Assembly: GCA_013375355.1 (NCBI GenBank) | Contig: JABXJV010000389.1 | Span: forward strand, 1 to 6,651 | DNA length: 6,651 bases | Direction: 5' to 3' | Source of the DNA: Candidatus Helarchaeota archaeon | GTDB lineage: Archaea > Asgardarchaeota > Lokiarchaeia > Helarchaeales > JABXJV01 | Part shown: one piece after another, positions 4,529 through 6,651 of the stretch | Layout of the letters: each line of letters starts with the position of its first letter | Position numbering within the stretch: the first letter of the stretch is position 1 | Program-made: the position numbers and the translations under genes | The notes under the pieces: model-generated | The model's input: only the letters and a program-made list of their open reading frames with translations | The model's database searches: none | Told to the model about the DNA's origin: nothing

Positions 4529-5425
4529 ATGTTTTCAAGAATAAGTAGAGTTTATCGAAAGACGTTAGCAATCGCAGAAAAAGAAATCAAATTGAAATTA
4601 CGATTTCCATTAAATTTTTTTTCAGAGATATTTATAAAGCCATTTATATCATTAATTCCCTATATTATTCTGTATGCGGGTATATTTACTGCTCAATCTC
4701 CTAATAATACACTAATTACTTTGTATTTAGCGAAAGATTATCCAGATCTCTTTAATTTTTTATTATTTAATTTTTTAAAAGATAACTTTTCTTCTTCTTT
4801 TAATCAAACAACTTATTTATCATGGCTTTTAGTTGGCAACATAATCTTCATATTTTCTAGAAATGGATTTGATGCTTTTATGTCAAGATTTCGAACGGAA
4901 AAATATTGGAGTACAATTCAAGGTATGTTACTTACTCCAATTAATAGATACTTGATGCTACTTGGTTTTGTTATTACTTCTTTTATTGAGTCAATGATAT
5001 TTTTTGTAATGATGATTATTATCAGCTTTTTAGTATATCCTATTGCGTTTTACCAAGTAATTCTAATTTTTTTAATTGCTTTCTTAATGATCTTAGCTTC
5101 GTCGGGTCTTGGTTTAATAAAAGGGGCAGTTTATATATCTACGGAAAGTCTCCTTACAATTTTTGAACTCTTACAATTTTTTATTTTGTTTATTAGTTGT
5201 TATAGCATTCCGATTGAATATTTTCCAGAATCTCTCCAATTCTTAGCATTGATAAATCCTTTTTACCATGGAGTTAATTCAGCTCAAAATATATATTTTG
5301 GAAATTATTCTCCAGATTTATTATTCTCAATTGGTTATATTACAATATTTGCTATTGTTACTACAATCTTGGGCGTATATCTATTTAATAGAATATGGAA
5401 AAAATTTGGTATTCATGGATATTAA
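4529..5425 (+). CDS. ABC-2 type transporter permease
   Basis: The 298-aa membrane protein has a charged N-terminal cytoplasmic part (VYRKTLAIAEKEIKLKLRFP, 8-27) and about six transmembrane segments: roughly 36-54, 97-112, 140-168, 175-198, 206-228 and 264-287. Between the second and third, TEKYWSTIQGMLLTPINRY (123-141) is the amphipathic coupling segment usual in ABC-2 permeases. LINPFYHGVN (241-250) before the last helix is another family hallmark. Such permeases form the channel of exporters for polysaccharides, lipids, drugs or ions. The region between helices one and two (about 55-96) is a fairly long polar loop, likely outside the cell. The ATPase gene starts 3 bp after the stop. Only a weak GGAT (4517-4520) precedes the start. 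Substrate unproven; surface-sugar neighbours suggest a glycan or lipid. Confidence 0.85.
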   Translation: MFSRISRVYRKTLAIAEKEIKLKLRFPLNFFSEIFIKPFISLIPYIILYAGIFTAQSPNNTLITLYLAKDYPDLFNFLLFNFLKDNFSSSFNQTTYLSWLLVGNIIFIFSRNGFDAFMSRFRTEKYWSTIQGMLLTPINRYLMLLGFVITSFIESMIFFVMMIIISFLVYPIAFYQVILIFLIAFLMILASSGLGLIKGAVYISTESLLTIFELLQFFILFISCYSIPIEYFPESLQFLALINPFYHGVNSAQNIYFGNYSPDLLFSIGYITIFAIVTTILGVYLFNRIWKKFGIHGY

Positions 5426-5428
5426 AAA

Positions 5429-6397
5429 ATGTCAAAAGTATTAATAGAAGTTAAGAATCTAACAAAATATTATAGAATTAAAAAAGATATAAACCCTATT
5501 CGAAATATCTTATTCCCAGTATATACAGATTTTTTAGCCATTAACAATATAAGCTTTAAAGTTATGAAGAATGAAATTTTTGGAATACTAGGACCAAATG
5601 GAGCTGGAAAGACAACAATTGTTAAAATTCTTTGTGGTTTATTAAGTCCTACTTCGGGAACAATTATTATTGATAATAAAGATGTAAGCAAGAACTTTTT
5701 TAGAATTCAAACAATAACAGGAACGATGTTCGGAAATACATTGATCTATCATCGCCTATCAGGATATGATAATTTAAAATATTATTGTAGAGTTTATGAC
5801 ATTCCTAATTATAAGGAGCGGATAATTGAGCTTTTAAATCTCGTTGATTTGGTCGATTGGAAAGATCAGCTTGTTGAGAACTATTCATTAGGAATGAAAT
5901 CAAAATTAGCTCTTGCTAGGGCCCTTGTTCATAATCCAGATATAATTATTTTGGATGAACCTACACTAGGATTAGATCCAAAAAATTCTATGTTTATTAG
6001 AAACTTATTAAATAATTTAGGAAAAACCATTGTTATTACTACCCATAATATGGATGTCGCCAATGATGTTTGTACAAGAATAGCTTTTTTAAGAAAAGGG
6101 CATATAATTACGATTGATACTCCAGAGAATCTTAAATTAGGAGCATTATTAAATTTAATATTGGAAATTGAGACTCCTGAAGTGGAAGAATTAAACAATC
6201 AATTAAAATCATCCGGATTTACAGAAAAAATTGAGAGAATAAATAAGTATAAATTAAAAATCTATTTAAAATCCCAAGATTATTTGCCAAATATTTTGGA
6301 AATACTTTCAACTAGGAAAATTTCAAATATAAAAACAATAACTCCAAGTTTAGAAGAAGCATTTCTCAAATTTACTTCAGCAAGAGAACAAAAATAA
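5429..6397 (+). CDS. ABC transporter ATP-binding protein of the ABC-2 exporter
   Basis: The 322-aa ATPase powers the adjoining permease. Walker A is GPNGAGKTT (55-63), the signature is YSLGMKSK (152-159, a variant of LSGGQ), Walker B is IIILDEP (172-178) with catalytic Glu177, the D-loop is GLDP (181-184) and the switch His is His206 in TTHN. Where the Q-loop Gln is expected (usually FGQ or VPQ), the sequence reads MFGNT with Asn103. An N-terminal stretch (about 16-35, DINPIRNILFP) before the A-loop region is longer than in minimal ATPases, as in the polysaccharide/NatA-like branch. Residues about 232-322 form a C-terminal domain ending in TPSLEEAFLKFT, resembling the DUF4162-type tail of ABC-2 ATPases. 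It has no visible carbohydrate-binding Wzt-type domain. Translation is likely coupled to the permease (3-bp gap). Confidence 0.9.
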   Translation: MSKVLIEVKNLTKYYRIKKDINPIRNILFPVYTDFLAINNISFKVMKNEIFGILGPNGAGKTTIVKILCGLLSPTSGTIIIDNKDVSKNFFRIQTITGTMFGNTLIYHRLSGYDNLKYYCRVYDIPNYKERIIELLNLVDLVDWKDQLVENYSLGMKSKLALARALVHNPDIIILDEPTLGLDPKNSMFIRNLLNNLGKTIVITTHNMDVANDVCTRIAFLRKGHIITIDTPENLKLGALLNLILEIETPEVEELNNQLKSSGFTEKIERINKYKLKIYLKSQDYLPNILEILSTRKISNIKTITPSLEEAFLKFTSAREQK

Positions 6398-6424
6398 TAT
6401 AAGCGATATTATAAAATGAAGTAA

Positions 6425-6651
6425 TTAGGAGATAAAAATAGGACACCCAATGCATTGATAAATTAAGTTATTGGGTAAATTTTTTGGATTAAAAGTATTT
6501 TGTCCATCAACTATAATTAATGGATTATTAGTTAATTTTTGAATTTTTTGAAGATTCAATTTTTGAAAAAATTTGTGCTTAGTTACTATAACTAGACAGT
6601 CTGCATCTTTAATGGCTGATTCAAGTGAATCATCAATTTCAATATTTGATA
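6425..6651 (-). CDS. C-terminal end of a second nucleotide-sugar dehydrogenase (5' partial)
   Basis: The minus frame is open from the window edge to TAA at 6427-6425, giving 74 residues. They match the last part of the UDP-binding domain of the UDP-glucose/GDP-mannose dehydrogenase family: SLESAIKDADCLVIVTKHKF, then a helix (LNLQKIQKLT), NPLIIVDGQNTFNP (the usual DGRN(I/L)FDP with Gln for Arg), and NLIYQCIG before the end. The same region of the complete enzyme at 2983-4308 reads CIEGVDACIIVTEWDEF and IDSRKIY, so the two are clearly different paralogues. The TKH version resembles UDP-N-acetyl-hexosamine dehydrogenases (WecC/WbpA-like) more, but with no catalytic half visible that is tentative. 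It converges on the ABC operon with a 27-bp gap. Confidence 0.8.
   Translation of the reverse strand, partial: SNIEIDDSLESAIKDADCLVIVTKHKFFQKLNLQKIQKLTNNPLIIVDGQNTFNPKNLPNNLIYQCIGCPIFIS

Noticed and set aside
5470..6198. Minus-strand open frames of 73 and 89 codons
   Set aside because: Antisense of the ABC ATPase, whose motifs are complete in the plus frame.
1..6651. CRISPR array, insertion sequence or defence system
   Set aside because: No spaced repeats, no transposase or terminal inverted repeats, and no defence-type domains in any frame.

Overview
The window is AT-rich DNA from an archaeon. The grounds are a tRNA gene interrupted by introns with bulge-helix-bulge (BHB) splice sites, TATA boxes placed for leaderless transcripts, T-run terminators, some TTG starts and a Trm112-type zinc protein. 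The low GC, the surface protein with a C-terminal membrane anchor and the Trm112 protein with a helical insert would suit an Asgard (Lokiarchaeia-like) genome. That placement is inference; no gene here proves it.

Left part (1-1260): the last 81 codons of a membrane-anchored surface protein end at a T10 terminator. Next comes a 195-bp decayed remnant of a class V aminotransferase (C-terminal end only). A 241-aa Trm112-like protein follows, whose two zinc-binding halves are separated by a long charged helical insert and which ends in a second zinc ribbon.

Middle (1297-2286): the main discovery is a minus-strand tRNA-Gln(TTG) at 1297-1465 that carries three introns: D-loop 15/16 (31 nt), canonical 37/38 (36 nt) and T-loop 59/60 (26 nt). 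Removing all 93 nt gives a well-formed 73-nt tRNA plus an encoded CCA. The second and third introns have textbook BHB geometry; the first is degenerate. The tRNA also has C rather than U at position 33. Next to it is a divergent pair: an 8-Cys ferredoxin (minus) and a flavin-reductase-like FMN protein (plus). They share a 37-bp gap in which the two TATA boxes interlock.

Right part (2390-6651): a cell-surface polysaccharide region. It holds a left-handed beta-helix acetyltransferase of WbpD/WlbB type, a complete UDP-glucose 6-dehydrogenase-type enzyme on the opposite strand (their stop codons interlock in one TTAA), a two-gene ABC-2 exporter (permease then ATPase, 3 bp apart), and the C-terminal end of a second nucleotide-sugar dehydrogenase running off the window on the minus strand. 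Together these suggest synthesis of acidic or N-acylated nucleotide sugars, with export of a glycan or lipid-linked product as a possible role for the transporter. The transporter substrate is inferred from neighbours only.
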